A stretch of DNA of 10,524 bases from Obelidium mucronatum (GCA_025765595.1 JAIVFH010000683.1:1-10524); one strand, 5' to 3'; shown: positions 1 through 8,653, counted from the stretch's first letter. The notes: generated by a model not told the origin, from the letters alone. Translations and numbers: made by a program.

Positions 1-131
1 AAAGAAAAAGAAAATAAAAGAAAAAAAAGAAAAGAAAAGAAAGAAAAGAAAGAAAGAAAGAAAAAGAAAGAAAGAAAGAAGAAAGAAAAAAGAAGAAATA
101 AGAAGAAAAGTAAATGAGAAAGAAAGAGTAC
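1..131. repeat. GA-rich (A/G) simple-sequence tract inside an intron
   Basis: Positions 1 to about 118 on the plus strand are almost entirely A and G, in irregular AAAG, AAAAG and GAA units. Read on the minus strand this is a long polypyrimidine run starting directly after the proposed splice donor (GTACTC, minus strand, beginning at 131) of the ankyrin-repeat gene. It is therefore best read as the start of that gene's first intron, with the acceptor outside the window. The minus-strand frame has no stop through the tract, so an in-frame readthrough cannot be excluded on stops alone. The resulting F/L/S-only translation is not credible protein. Confidence 0.75.
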
Positions 132-584
132 CGGTGGTCGCAAGTATGTCTCGTTGACCAGCGACGGGAAGCGACCCACGATCCAGCGCACCAGGTCGGC
201 GTGCTTGCGCAGGACCGCCAGATGCAGGATAGTTTCGCCCTCGGCGCCGCGCTCAAACTCGCCGCGCGTGGCGCCCGGGCTCGACCCGAACGGCTCTTCC
301 GCAAAGCGCCTCAGGGCGTCCAGGCTGCCCTCCCACGTGGCCTGCCACAGCCCGCCGTCCGCGAAGAGATTGATTTGGTGCCGCGTGTCGTTGCTATTAG
401 AAACGTTGCTGAGCGACCGCTGCTCGTCGTGCGCGTGCGGCACTGCGAGGCCCTGCTGCCGGAAGTACGCCAGGTCGCCGTCGCCGTCGCCGTCGTCGTT
501 CGACGCCGCATTCGACCCGCGGTGCTCCCGCTCGACGATGCGGTTGAAGTTGGCATCGAGCCGCTCTACGTCTTCGCTCGACAT
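132..584 (-). CDS. Ankyrin-repeat protein, first exon only; probable TRPV-like cation channel (partial)
   Basis: The minus-strand ATG at 584 opens a frame of exactly 151 codons to a candidate donor (CCG|GTACTC) at 132/131. Residues 31-37 are a DGDGDGD acidic repeat. From about residue 72 the sequence becomes ankyrin-like: NLFADGGLWQATWEGSLDAL, then ATRGEFERG at 105-113, then GETILHLAVLRKHADLVRW at 116-134. The last is a textbook ankyrin helix pair with the TxLHxA signature. The exon ends with LVNETYLRPP, where another ankyrin repeat would be expected to continue. The TRGEFERG-GETILHLA arrangement resembles, from my memory, the N-terminal ankyrin domain of chytrid proteins that carry a C-terminal TRPV-like ion-transport domain; that domain is outside the window, so the channel call is inference. 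The exon is visibly GC-rich. Its leader just upstream (585-620, minus strand) is CAA-rich. It is divergent from the ARMC2 gene. Confidence 0.7.
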
Positions 585-758
585 TCTTTTTTTGTTGCTT
601 GTTGTTGTTTGTTGTTTCTAGCAAATCTCCACTTTCACTCTAACTTGGGGACAGAGTTCTAATGCATCAATCATGGATCCTTATTAATCATTCAAAGCAT
701 TTGATTCCTTGACTGCTGAAAAAAAAATAATATTAGTTCTGAACTGACAATTCTCTAA
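585..758. promoter_or_regulatory. Divergent intergenic promoter region
   Basis: The 174 bp between the start of the minus-strand ankyrin gene and the start of the plus-strand ARMC2 gene must hold both 5' leaders and promoters. The side next to the ankyrin gene is T/G-rich on the plus strand (a CAA-repeat leader on the minus strand). The middle (about 660-735) is AT-rich, with TTATTAATCATTC and an AATAATATTA stretch. I see no convincing canonical TATA box. Confidence 0.55.
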
Positions 759-3700
759 ATGAACAGCAACCTCCTCAGTGATCGCACTACTACTACTAGA
801 CACAGTACTCGCTCTTCGAATAATAATAATGATGTCGATGCTGCTAGAATTCTTTCGAGGAATATCTCACAGATTGTTAGAGCTGGTTGCGATTCTTTTA
901 AGTCTCGTCCATTGGATCGTGGTCAAGTTGTTGTTGCTCATGCCAGAGCTTCGCTTAAATATCCTACAAGGCCTTTTACTCCTGCCGTTTTTGATTCTTT
1001 TGGAGGTGTGTATTTTTTTTTCATCACTGCATTACTGCCGAAGGCAGTGGTGTAGCCGTAGGCGGTACACATTCTTGTTTACTCTACTGCCGAAGGCAGT
1101 GTATTCTTCTTTTTTTTTCTTGATCGCCGAAGGCGAGATCTTACCGCCGTAGGCGGGTCCCACCGCCGGAGGCGGTACATATTCTTCTTTACACTACTTG
1201 ATCGCCAAAGGCGAGATCTTACCGCCGTAGGCGGTTCCCACCCGCCGTAGGCGGGTCCCACCGCCGGAGGCGGTACACATTCGCCTTCAATACCGCCTAC
1301 GGCGCCTACGAACGCCTACGGCGGTACACATTCGCCTTCATCACCGCCGTAGGCGGTATATTCTGTTTCTTTCCTTTTCATGTTCGTCAAAGGCACTCTT
1401 TCCTTAAAACAACACTCAACTTGTCCTTAGCAAGTCCATCGAGAAAACTGCGGCCTTCAATTCCATCAGCTAGATCTCTACACCCAAGACGGCTGGATCC
1501 GCTCAACTTGACCACTGTCAACAAAGTTGAATCAACAACAACAACAAAAGCTCCAGATCCTCAATCCATCATCTCCTCCCCCCATGAATCAGCATCAGCA
1601 ACTGCTACAAGTCCATCACCACCTCATATCCCCATACCAACAACAACCCTTGCAACCCGTCTCTCTCAATACAAATCATCCAAAAAGAAAAATACCCCAA
1701 CAACCACAAACTTTGATTTCCCCGAGTCTGATCTCGCACTCTCAAACACAAACACTGCTCACGACACAGTATCCCCCTTCACAAAAGACCTGCACACGTT
1801 ACAACACATTCTCACTTCCTTCACATCCACATTCCATCATCTCCACACAACAGCCCATCTCCCACAAGTTTTACAAACTCTCCAAGAAACCTTGACAACA
1901 GTCAACTCACTCTTGAAACGGCTTTCATACCTCCGAACAGTCGATCAACCTTCAAATGAATACCCGAAACTCGGCCTCAAGAAACATCGAGACTCGGTTG
2001 TAGAGTCCTTAATGAAGTGGATGACTCTTTCTGAATTGATTTCAGATTTGGATTCTCGCGTGCAGGTGGAATTGGCTGTGGGTGTATGTGGGTTCGTGAT
2101 TCGATTGACGAGGGATGATCGAGTGCTTGGGAATGCGTTTAAACTCTTGTTTAAATTGAGTAAAGGTGTGGGGAATGATTCGGCTTTTGGACGGAATGGT
2201 GTTCTTGGTGAGATTACTATGTTTTTTTTTTTTTTTTTTTTGAAACGTTGAAACTCATTGATACATTCAAGATGGAATACTGAGCTATTTGAAGCACTTG
2301 ACGCTGGACAATCGGCTGCTTATCCCGCATAAATGTGATATGGCCATCTATGCAGTTGCAACGTTTAAAAACTTGTCCAGTGGCGGCGGAGAGTTGTCGT
2401 TTGAATCTCTATTGGCTACTCTGCCTGAGACACCACCAGAAACTGTTCCACCAAACTCTACCAAACAACAACCACAACAACACGAAAGTATTGTCGTCGT
2501 ACTGTCCAGAATCATGTGGTTCTTGATGAATGTGAGTGCATGTGGCTATCTTTACTTATTCATTAATTTTTTGATACACACCAAAAGCATCCACTCCCAA
2601 GCTCAACAACACCACTGGCAACAAGTCAACCACTTGCTCAGCAAAAACAGCATCGCGTCGCGCAAATCATACAACTCATGATCCAAATCACTTCAACGAT
2701 CCGGAACCTCTTGTCACTGCACTCCACCGAAACACACCAAAGTCTATGTAAAGAGTTTGTTATTGTCGATGCTTGGAATGAGACGCAAAATGCACCTGTC
2801 GTCGGCAACAAGTCTCTTGAACAGCAGCGACGCGATCATCATCATCGTCAAGAATCAACAGCAATATCACCTTTACAGATTCTCGTTTCAGCGTTTGACT
2901 CGCAGAGATTTGGGTCCACGTGTGGGGAGAGCAAAGAACTGATGCTGAATGTAAGCAGGATTCTGAGCAAGTCTTCGTTGGATCCGGAATGTTTGCTGGT
3001 GCTGCGGTGTTGTAGTGGCGGTGGTGGTGGCAGTGTTGGTAAAGGGGCGACTGGTGGCAAAGTGGGAAGTATTGATTGGATAATGGATACTGTTTTCCAG
3101 TTTCAAAACAAAAAGGTGAGCGGGTTTATACCTTATCCCATGTTTTTTTTTTTTTAAACCCAAAGTAAAAATTAATCAAAAAAGATTAAACAACAGCCAT
3201 TACTCCTTCGGCTACTATTTGTCCTCGGGAACATAAGCACACCGCCAACCACAGAAAGCGACCTTGAAAGTAACTGCGATTTCGAAGAAGCCGAGTTTCG
3301 TTTGTTGAGCGAGTTCCACAAGTACAGTGGTGATCTTGTAGCTCTGTTTTGGAAGTATGGGAAAAAGGTTTTGAAGTTGCTTCGAAATGAGGCTGGCGAA
3401 TTGGTGAAAGTGGGGGCTGGTGGCAGGTATGCTGAGAGCGATTCGGGCCTTGATGACAGCGGGAGTAGTAGCGGAGAAGATGAAGAAAGTAGGATCGAGG
3501 CTACGGCAAGGATAAAAAAGAAGCGCTCCAGCTCGAAATCAAATGAAAAGAGTGACGATTTAGCGATGGATTGTGAGGATGTCTTGGTCAAGGTGACAGC
3601 TTTAAACTACCCGCTTGACAACCCATGTCTAATCCAACCGTGATCTATCAAACAAAAATAAGATTGTTAGACTGATATCAAACATGTCTGTATATCCACC

Positions 3701-4836
3701 TACTGGAACGGAGATATCATGCATGATTGAATTGGAGTTGATGTTGGACTTGATTGAACTCGCTGCGTCCCTTCCCAGCCATGAAGAACTCGTGTTGAAT
3801 CTGGCAGCAGCGTTGGCCAATTTCACGTTTTATGGAACAGATGATAATTTCTTGCTTCAGCGGAAAACGGAAGTTTTAGAATGTGAGTGTAGTGGTTTTG
3901 TTGCCCTTCATTTTTCACTTTAAACTAAAACAAAAACAAAAAAAAATGACAGTAATGCTACCGCTACTACTTCACGAAAACCATGAGCTTGTCGAACAAG
4001 CTACCAGAGTCTACTCGAATCTATGTCGACCTCTACCGCCATCGCAGGCGCAAAGGAAGGAATCTAACGTCCCAGAAATTCAATCTTGGATGTCTCGACA
4101 CCGTGGAGGCATTGAACTACTAACTATCCTGATTGATCATCCGTGTCCACAAGTTGTAACCAATGTTTGTGGGACATTGATAAATCTATTCAGTGGGGGT
4201 GGAGAGAGAGATACCAACAACAGTGGTGCAATATCATGTGGAAAGCAATTAGTTTCATGTGGTGGAGTCGAAAAGTTGATTGATTTGGTGCAGGATGCAA
4301 TGGCGGCCAGTGATTTGAGGATTGCTGGGTTGGGATGCAAAGCACTTTTAAACCTGATTTCATTGGATGCATCATCATCAGATGGAATGGGAGGAGGGGA
4401 GTTATGCTTTTTCAAAGAGGAGGAGGAGTTGCGGTTGGGGGTTTTGATGGTCCAGTATCTCGGTAAATAATGCTAACATACTTTCCTACCCTTTTTTTCG
4501 CCAAGTCCTCGAATTCTAACTGGAACAATTTCAGATGTCGTTTCACCACCACTTGTGAATCCGCCTCCCTTTGTACGGATGCAGAGCCAACAGGATTTGT
4601 TTTCGCATTCTCCAGGAGAGAATAAAGAGGAGTGGGATTTGGGAGAATCCCAGGACAAAAAAGACATGGAAGTACAACCTGGGGTTTTAAGTCATGAAGA
4701 ACGCGAATTTATGGATATTGCTAAACGTGTGTTGTATCTTCTTGGATGTAGTAGTGCAGATGGTGAAGTGGAAACAGATGAGGATCTTGAATTGGAATCC
4801 AGTGGACGGCATCAAAAGAAAGAAGTTGGTGTTTGA
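759..4836 (+). CDS. ARMC2: ARMC2 orthologue (PF27-type armadillo protein), eight exons
   Basis: Modelled exons are 759-1005, 1431-2207, 2272-2531, 2588-3115, 3197-3592, 3663-3882, 3953-4462 and 4535-4836. They total 3240 nt, or 1079 codons plus TGA; all junctions are GT-AG and phases agree. The N-terminus has the ARMC2-type block HARASLKYPTRPFTP (residues 61-75), then a Ser/Thr/Pro/Asn-rich stretch. Armadillo-like helical repeats fill about residues 190-980. The best family match is around residues 731-775 (DVLVKIVRLISNMS), followed by LNLAAALANFTFYG and GTLINLFSGG. In animals ARMC2 is required for the sperm axoneme. In Chlamydomonas (PF27) it is an intraflagellar-transport adaptor for radial spokes. 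The protein is longer than human ARMC2 (about 870 residues), mainly through low-complexity inserts such as the acidic/serine stretch near 3430-3570. Exon 5 could instead start at 3185, adding four residues (IKQQ). Exon 4 has in-phase alternative acceptors at 2642 and 2651. Confidence 0.85.
1034..1357. repeat. Array of about 13 GC-rich hairpins within ARMC2 intron 1
   Basis: The 425 nt first intron of ARMC2 (1006-1430) contains short inverted repeats of the form xxxGCC-NNN-GGCxxx with 4-7 bp arms and a 3-nt loop. Clear examples are 1034-1048 and 1086-1100 (ACTGCC GAA GGCAGT), 1124-1136 (TCGCC GAA GGCGA), 1144-1156, 1162-1176 (ACCGCC GGA GGCGGT), 1202-1214 (TCGCC AAA GGCGA), 1221-1235 and 1343-1357 (ACCGCC GTA GGCGGT), 1240-1256 (ACCCGCC GTA GGCGGGT), 1260-1274, and two inverted units 1294-1304 and 1313-1323 (CGCC TAC GGCG). 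An imperfect one lies at 1052-1068. Outer stem bases differ between units, but both arms usually change together. The hairpins are separated by GTACACATTC-type spacers. A block at 1119-1190 recurs, slightly expanded, at 1198-1285, which implies local tandem duplication. Confidence 0.9.
2222..2241 (+). repeat. Poly(T) tract in ARMC2 intron 2
   Basis: A run of about 20 T lies early in the 64 nt intron 2208-2271. A shorter T run (about 3142-3154) sits in the intron 3116-3196. These are ordinary pyrimidine tracts of short introns, prone to length variation and sequencing error. Neither affects the reading frame. Confidence 0.8.
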
Positions 4837-5191
4837 CGTGACGTTTTTTTTTTGGTTTTCTTCTATTGATTGTGGATGATGGTATAAAGACAGAAAAAAA
4901 GCACTCACCATTTTGAGGAGATTTGTGATCTGTGTATATTGCTTTTTTCGCAAGATATGTAATCCCAGTGTCAAGGTGTATCGCATTTTTAAAGTCGTTG
5001 TTTGTAAGGAAACACCATGGATCTTGAGAGACGCTGCGACGCAGTAATTATTTGGAAGACGAGAAGACGTATAATTGAGAAGAATACGATGATGTGTAAA
5101 ATTAAAATAGAATTGAAGAGAAAGTTGTGGAAGAAGGGAGAAAAATTGCAAAGCACACAACCAACAAAAAAAAAGTCCAAATTCAACCAAG
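4837..5191 (+). promoter_or_regulatory. Intergenic region: ARMC2 3' end and thioredoxin-STI1 promoter/leader
   Basis: This 355 bp stretch separates two genes on the same strand. It is A/T-rich and holds a TGACGTGACG sequence overlapping the ARMC2 stop (4833-4842), a T run just after it, and a purine-rich leader (about 5045-5190) ending in AACCAAG before the ATG. I found no clear heat-shock element (alternating GAA/TTC with 2-nt gaps), although STI1 genes often have them. An ATG in good context (CACCATGG, 5017) opens a 67-codon frame overlapping the STI1 start out of frame. It matters only if transcription begins upstream of it. No AATAAA signal for ARMC2 is obvious. Confidence 0.5.
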
Positions 5192-7717
5192 ATGGGCGGT
5201 CAAACAATTGCAATCCATGACGACTCTGAAGTAAGATCATCCGAGCACTTTGACTTATAACCATGTATTTAACATGACGTACTTTGGAAACTGCTTAGTT
5301 CTCAAATTATGTCCGCAGCAGCAAGCTCACAGTAGTTGACTTTACAGCAACATGGTAAAAAAGACAAGAAAGCAATCGCGTATTTCTCGACCGTTCGTGT
5401 GCTAATGGACAGTGTGTGGACAGGTGTGGACCATGCAAGATGGTTGCGCCGCGCTTTGAGGCTCTTGCGGGCCAATACCCAGACGTCAACTTCCTGAAAG
5501 TTGATGTGGATGAGATGAAGTCTATTGCCAGCGTGCACCAGGTGTCCGCAATGCCCACGTTCATGTTCTTCCAAAGCGGCGAGAAGCTTGACCAGGTGCG
5601 TGTTTCCAGCGCTTAAAGCCAGCTTTTCCTGACAAGAAACCGCGCAGGTCGTCGGCGCTGAAATCGCCAAAGTCGAAGCGCTGACCGCGGCGCTGTCGCT
5701 CGACACTGCGGCGCTGACGGCCGACGAACTCAAGGCGCGCGGAAACAAGGAATTCGCGGCGGGAAACCACCCGGCTGCGATCCGCTTCTTCACGGCGGCG
5801 ATTGCAAAGGACCCAAGCAACCACGTGCTGTACTCAAACAGGTGGGTTGTGCGGGGCGGCGTGTCTGGCTCTGGCGTGGTTAACACTGGGCTGCAGATCC
5901 GCGTCGTATGCTAGCACGCAAAACTACACCAAGGCGCTGCTCGATGCCGAAGAAACTGTCAAAATTAACCCATCCTGGGCAAAGGGATACTCACGAAAGG
6001 GTGCCGCGTTGCACGGATTGGGCGAGTATGACGAAGCTATTGAGGCATACAAGGCCGGTTTGGAGATTGAGCCTGCGAATGCCCTTTTGAAAAAGGGTTT
6101 GGAAGAGGCTGAAGCTTTGGCATTGGACCAAAAGAATGCTGGTAGCAAGGATGCTGGAGAAGATGTGAACGATATGGAGAGTGGTAAGTTTCTATTTTTT
6201 TTCTTCAGACGAGATCACCAACGCTTTCCTTTTTTTATTTTCACAGGACTGGGCAAGCTCTTTGGTGGTGACGTTTTTGCCAAGATTGCTCAAAATCCAA
6301 AACTCTCCCCCTTGCTTGCTCAGCCAGACTATGTTCAAAAGATTGCCGAAATTCAAAAGAACCCAAGCAACATCAACACCTACATGCAAGATCCACGCAT
6401 CATGAACACCATGTTGGGATTGATGGGATTGGACGCAAAAGCAATGGGACGGGACGAGATGGATGCTCAGATGAAGGAGGCAGAAGATGATGAGGAAGAG
6501 AAGCCAGCGCCAAAACCAACTCCAAAGCCAGCCCAGCAGCAGCAAAAGCAAAAGGCGCCAGAGCCAATGGACGTTGATGATAATCTGTCAGAAGAGGAAA
6601 AGGAAAAGAAGGCCAAGCGTGCCGCTAGTGACAAGGCAAAGGATGCTGGTAACGCTCTCTACAAAAAGCGTGCCTTTACCGATGCTTTGGCAAAGTACAA
6701 TGAAGCTTTCGAGTTGGATGAAACCAATATCGCTGTCTTGACCAACAAGTCTGGTTAGTCTTTTCAATGTTTGCTGACTTTTCACTTTCACAATTGCTTA
6801 ACTTGAAACCCAGCTGTTTTGTTTGAAATGGGCGACTTTGATGAATGCATCAAGGTCTGTGACGAAGCTGTCGAAAAGGGGCGTGAAATCCGTGCCGACT
6901 TCAAGATTATTGCCAAAGCCTTTGGCCGAATGGGTAACGCTTACAGCAAGCTCAACGACCTCAAAAACGCCATCAAGTACTACGAAAAGTCTCTCTCCGA
7001 GCACCGTACTCCAGACGTTCTTACAAAACTCCGTGAAACCGAGAAGCTCCAAAAGGAGGCGGAGAAGGAAGCTTACCGCAACCCAGAACTTGCTGACGCT
7101 GCTCGTGAAATCGGAAACGAGTTGTTCAAGAAACATTCTTACGCCGACGCTGTGAAGCACTACACTGAAGCCATCAAACGTAATGACAAGGACCCGCGTA
7201 ACTTTTCGAACCGTGCTGCTTGTTACATCAAGTTGATGGCGCTTCCAGAAGCTGATAAAGATTGTGATGAAGCTTTGAAGATTGACCCCTTGTTTATCAA
7301 GGCTTACATTCGTAAAGCATCCATCCTACTTGCCAAGAGGGACTTTACCAAGGCTGTGGACATGTGTAGTGAGGCTAAGGAGAAGGATGTTGATGGAAAA
7401 CACCACGCCGAGATTGATGGAATTGTAAGTTGTTCCTTTTTTTCTTTTTGATGAAGTTGCTGATCCTGTGATTACAGATTATGAAAGCGTATGCTGGTCT
7501 TAATGAAGTACAATCTGGTGGTGGTGACCGTGAAGAGATTCTCGCTCGCGCTATGCAAGACCCTGAAGTTCAGAAGATTATGGGAGACCCAGTCATGAAA
7601 ACAATCCTTCAACAAATGCAGGAGGACCCTGCTGCTGCCAGGGACCACATGAAGAACCCGGCAATTGCTGCCAAGATTAGAACTTTGATCAATGCAGGAA
7701 TTATCCAAACGCGTTAA
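5192..7717 (+). CDS. Thioredoxin-STI1/Hop fusion co-chaperone, eight exons
   Basis: Exons are 5192-5230, 5299-5354, 5424-5595, 5648-5841, 5897-6183, 6247-6753, 6814-7424 and 7478-7717, giving 2106 nt or 701 residues. Every junction is GT-AG and in phase. Residues 1-105 are a thioredoxin fold: VVDFTAT, then the active site W32-C33-G34-P35-C36 (the Trp codon is split by intron 2), cis-Pro 76 in AMPT, and the closing GAEIAKVEAL helix. From about 114 a full STI1 follows: TPR1 (114-235), DP1 (about 258-312), an acidic/Pro/Gln linker with a KKAKR-type basic patch, TPR2A (377-500), TPR2B (508-620) and DP2 (about 640-701). Carboxylate-clamp positions are intact: K118, N122, N153, K183, R187 in TPR1; K381, N385, N416, K453, R457 in TPR2A; R516, N520, N551, K581, R585 in TPR2B, with Arg for Lys at the first. 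By family knowledge, STI1 hands clients from Hsp70 to Hsp90 by binding EEVD tails. The thioredoxin module implies added disulfide reductase or holdase activity. Standard STI1 is about 540-590 residues; the excess matches one thioredoxin domain. Confidence 0.93.
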
Positions 7718-7880
7718 AAGTTCGCGTGATTTCTGCATTTGTGTTTTTTAGTTTCTCTGTTTTATTGAAGCATTAAAGAAAGGAAATATTTTTGAATGTT
7801 CGGAGTTTCAAATTTCGCTGTCAAACACAAAGAATCCCTAACAATCCACTAGTAGGAGCTACTTCTCTCAGCGACTTTAA
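7718..7880 (+). promoter_or_regulatory. STI1-fusion 3' UTR and promoter of the Cys-rich gene
   Basis: ATTAAA at 7772-7777, about 55 nt after the TAA, is a plausible poly(A) signal for the thioredoxin-STI1 gene. The remaining roughly 100 bp must carry the promoter of the next gene. A TAA stop sits directly before its ATG (7878-7880), so the downstream frame cannot be extended upstream by splicing to an AG in this gap, such as the one at 7870-7871. Confidence 0.5.
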
Positions 7881-8405
7881 ATGAGCAGTCTAGGCTTTAC
7901 ATATACCACCATCTACGCCAACAGCTCGTGCGTTCCGGGCAACGTGTTTCAAATAATGTTTGTCCCTGCAACCACACCATGCGTCCCAATCTCGACTTGC
8001 TACAGTGTCGACGCCTCTGGAGGAGCCTGGGTTACCACTGGATGCACGAGTTTGTCAAATATCCGCGCAGTAATCTCGTCTCAGTTTAAGGATGAGCTCT
8101 ATTTCAGCACAAACACGTACAACACCGTCAACTGCCAAGGCGCTGTTTCTGGAGTGAACGCGTTTTCTCTAGATAAATGCGGACAGACCTCTGCCACTTC
8201 TAGTAAAATCAGTTTCGATGGCAATGCACGCACTGGTGGCAACAACAAACCAAAGACGGCTATTATATCGAGTTACAATGACACGGACTGCAGTGGACCC
8301 AAACTGTCGACATCACCTGATTTGAATATGGTTTTGGATGGAAATTGTCATTTGGTTGTTGATGGCGGAACGTCTTCTTATAATGGATTGATTCAGTTTT
8401 TTTAA
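7881..8405 (+). CDS. Cys-rich three-module protein of unknown function
   Basis: A single exon of 174 codons whose start is fixed by an in-frame TAA immediately upstream. I do not recognise the family. The protein has eight cysteines (17, 34, 40, 55, 85, 100, 137, 156). Three modules can be seen, each opening with a Tyr/Asn-containing lead-in and then C: YANSSCVPG (12-20), YNTVNCQG (80-87) and YNDTDCSG (132-139). Each is followed 15-19 residues later by another Cys. It is rich in Ser, Thr, Asn and Gly with few charges, like extracellular fungal proteins. The paired cysteines suggest up to four disulfides. However, the N-terminus MSSLGFTYTTIYANSSC has no hydrophobic signal-peptide core, so either it is cytosolic, it is exported unconventionally, or it is a copy that lost its signal exon. 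An AATAAA at 8445-8450 gives a 3' end. Confidence 0.7.
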   Translation: MSSLGFTYTTIYANSSCVPGNVFQIMFVPATTPCVPISTCYSVDASGGAWVTTGCTSLSNIRAVISSQFKDELYFSTNTYNTVNCQGAVSGVNAFSLDKCGQTSATSSKISFDGNARTGGNNKPKTAIISSYNDTDCSGPKLSTSPDLNMVLDGNCHLVVDGGTSSYNGLIQFF

Positions 8406-8444
8406 GTGCCTAAGACACCCCCATAGGGACAAAACAGATGAATG

Positions 8445-8450
8445 AATAAA
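8445..8450 (+). terminator. Poly(A) signal AATAAA of the Cys-rich gene
   Basis: AATAAA lies 40 nt downstream of the TAA and is followed by an A run. It faces the poly(A) signal of the minus-strand gene (8571-8576), so the two transcripts converge in this roughly 250 bp gap. Confidence 0.6.
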
Positions 8451-8570
8451 AAAAGGGACTTTGTGAAGTTTTATCAGGTTTAATTTGATCTTCCTGAGGA
8501 CGCAATCAGGCACAAGGGTGTATCTGTTGATAAGAAAATTCAGGGTTCGAATGAGGCAGGACTTTACATT

Positions 8571-8576
8571 TTTATT
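8571..8576 (-). terminator. Poly(A) signal (AATAAA on minus) of the 90-residue small gene
   Basis: Plus-strand TTTATT reads AATAAA on the minus strand, about 80 nt beyond the stop of the small gene at 8654. This supports that gene being real. Confidence 0.55.
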
Positions 8577-8653
8577 TTGGCATTATATCCCCGCCAGAAA
8601 GAATCTATATTACAACCAAAGGAGAGAAGCGGGTGTGCTTTGTATTTTTGAAG

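Noticed and set aside
1079..1261. Minus-strand frame rich in GG, AVRSRL and similar repeats
   Set aside because: It is the translation of the hairpin array and has no independent support.
1034..1357. CRISPR-like repeat array
   Set aside because: The units are 13-17 nt hairpins with variable stems and very short, related spacers inside a eukaryotic intron; there are no uniform repeats, unique spacers or cas genes.
3302..3643. Plus-strand frame continuing past 3592 as a gene end
   Set aside because: The tail after GTCAAG|GTGACA is intronic. Splicing to 3663 gives the family-typical DVLVKIVRLISNMS sequence.
4687..5264. Minus-strand hydrophobic frames across the ARMC2/STI1 gap
   Set aside because: They overlap coding sequence and A-rich leader; the Phe/Leu richness comes from antisense of A/G-rich DNA, with no family resemblance.
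5802..6758. Long plus-strand open frame that could be taken as the STI1 gene by itself
   Set aside because: It reads through two introns (5842-5896 and 6184-6246) and starts with a non-ATG codon. Splicing them restores clean TPR and DP1 sequences and joins the frame to thioredoxin exons upstream.
8541..8560. GGGTTCGAATG, resembling a tRNA T-loop
   Set aside because: The 3' side of the T stem does not pair, and no acceptor, D or anticodon arms are found upstream.
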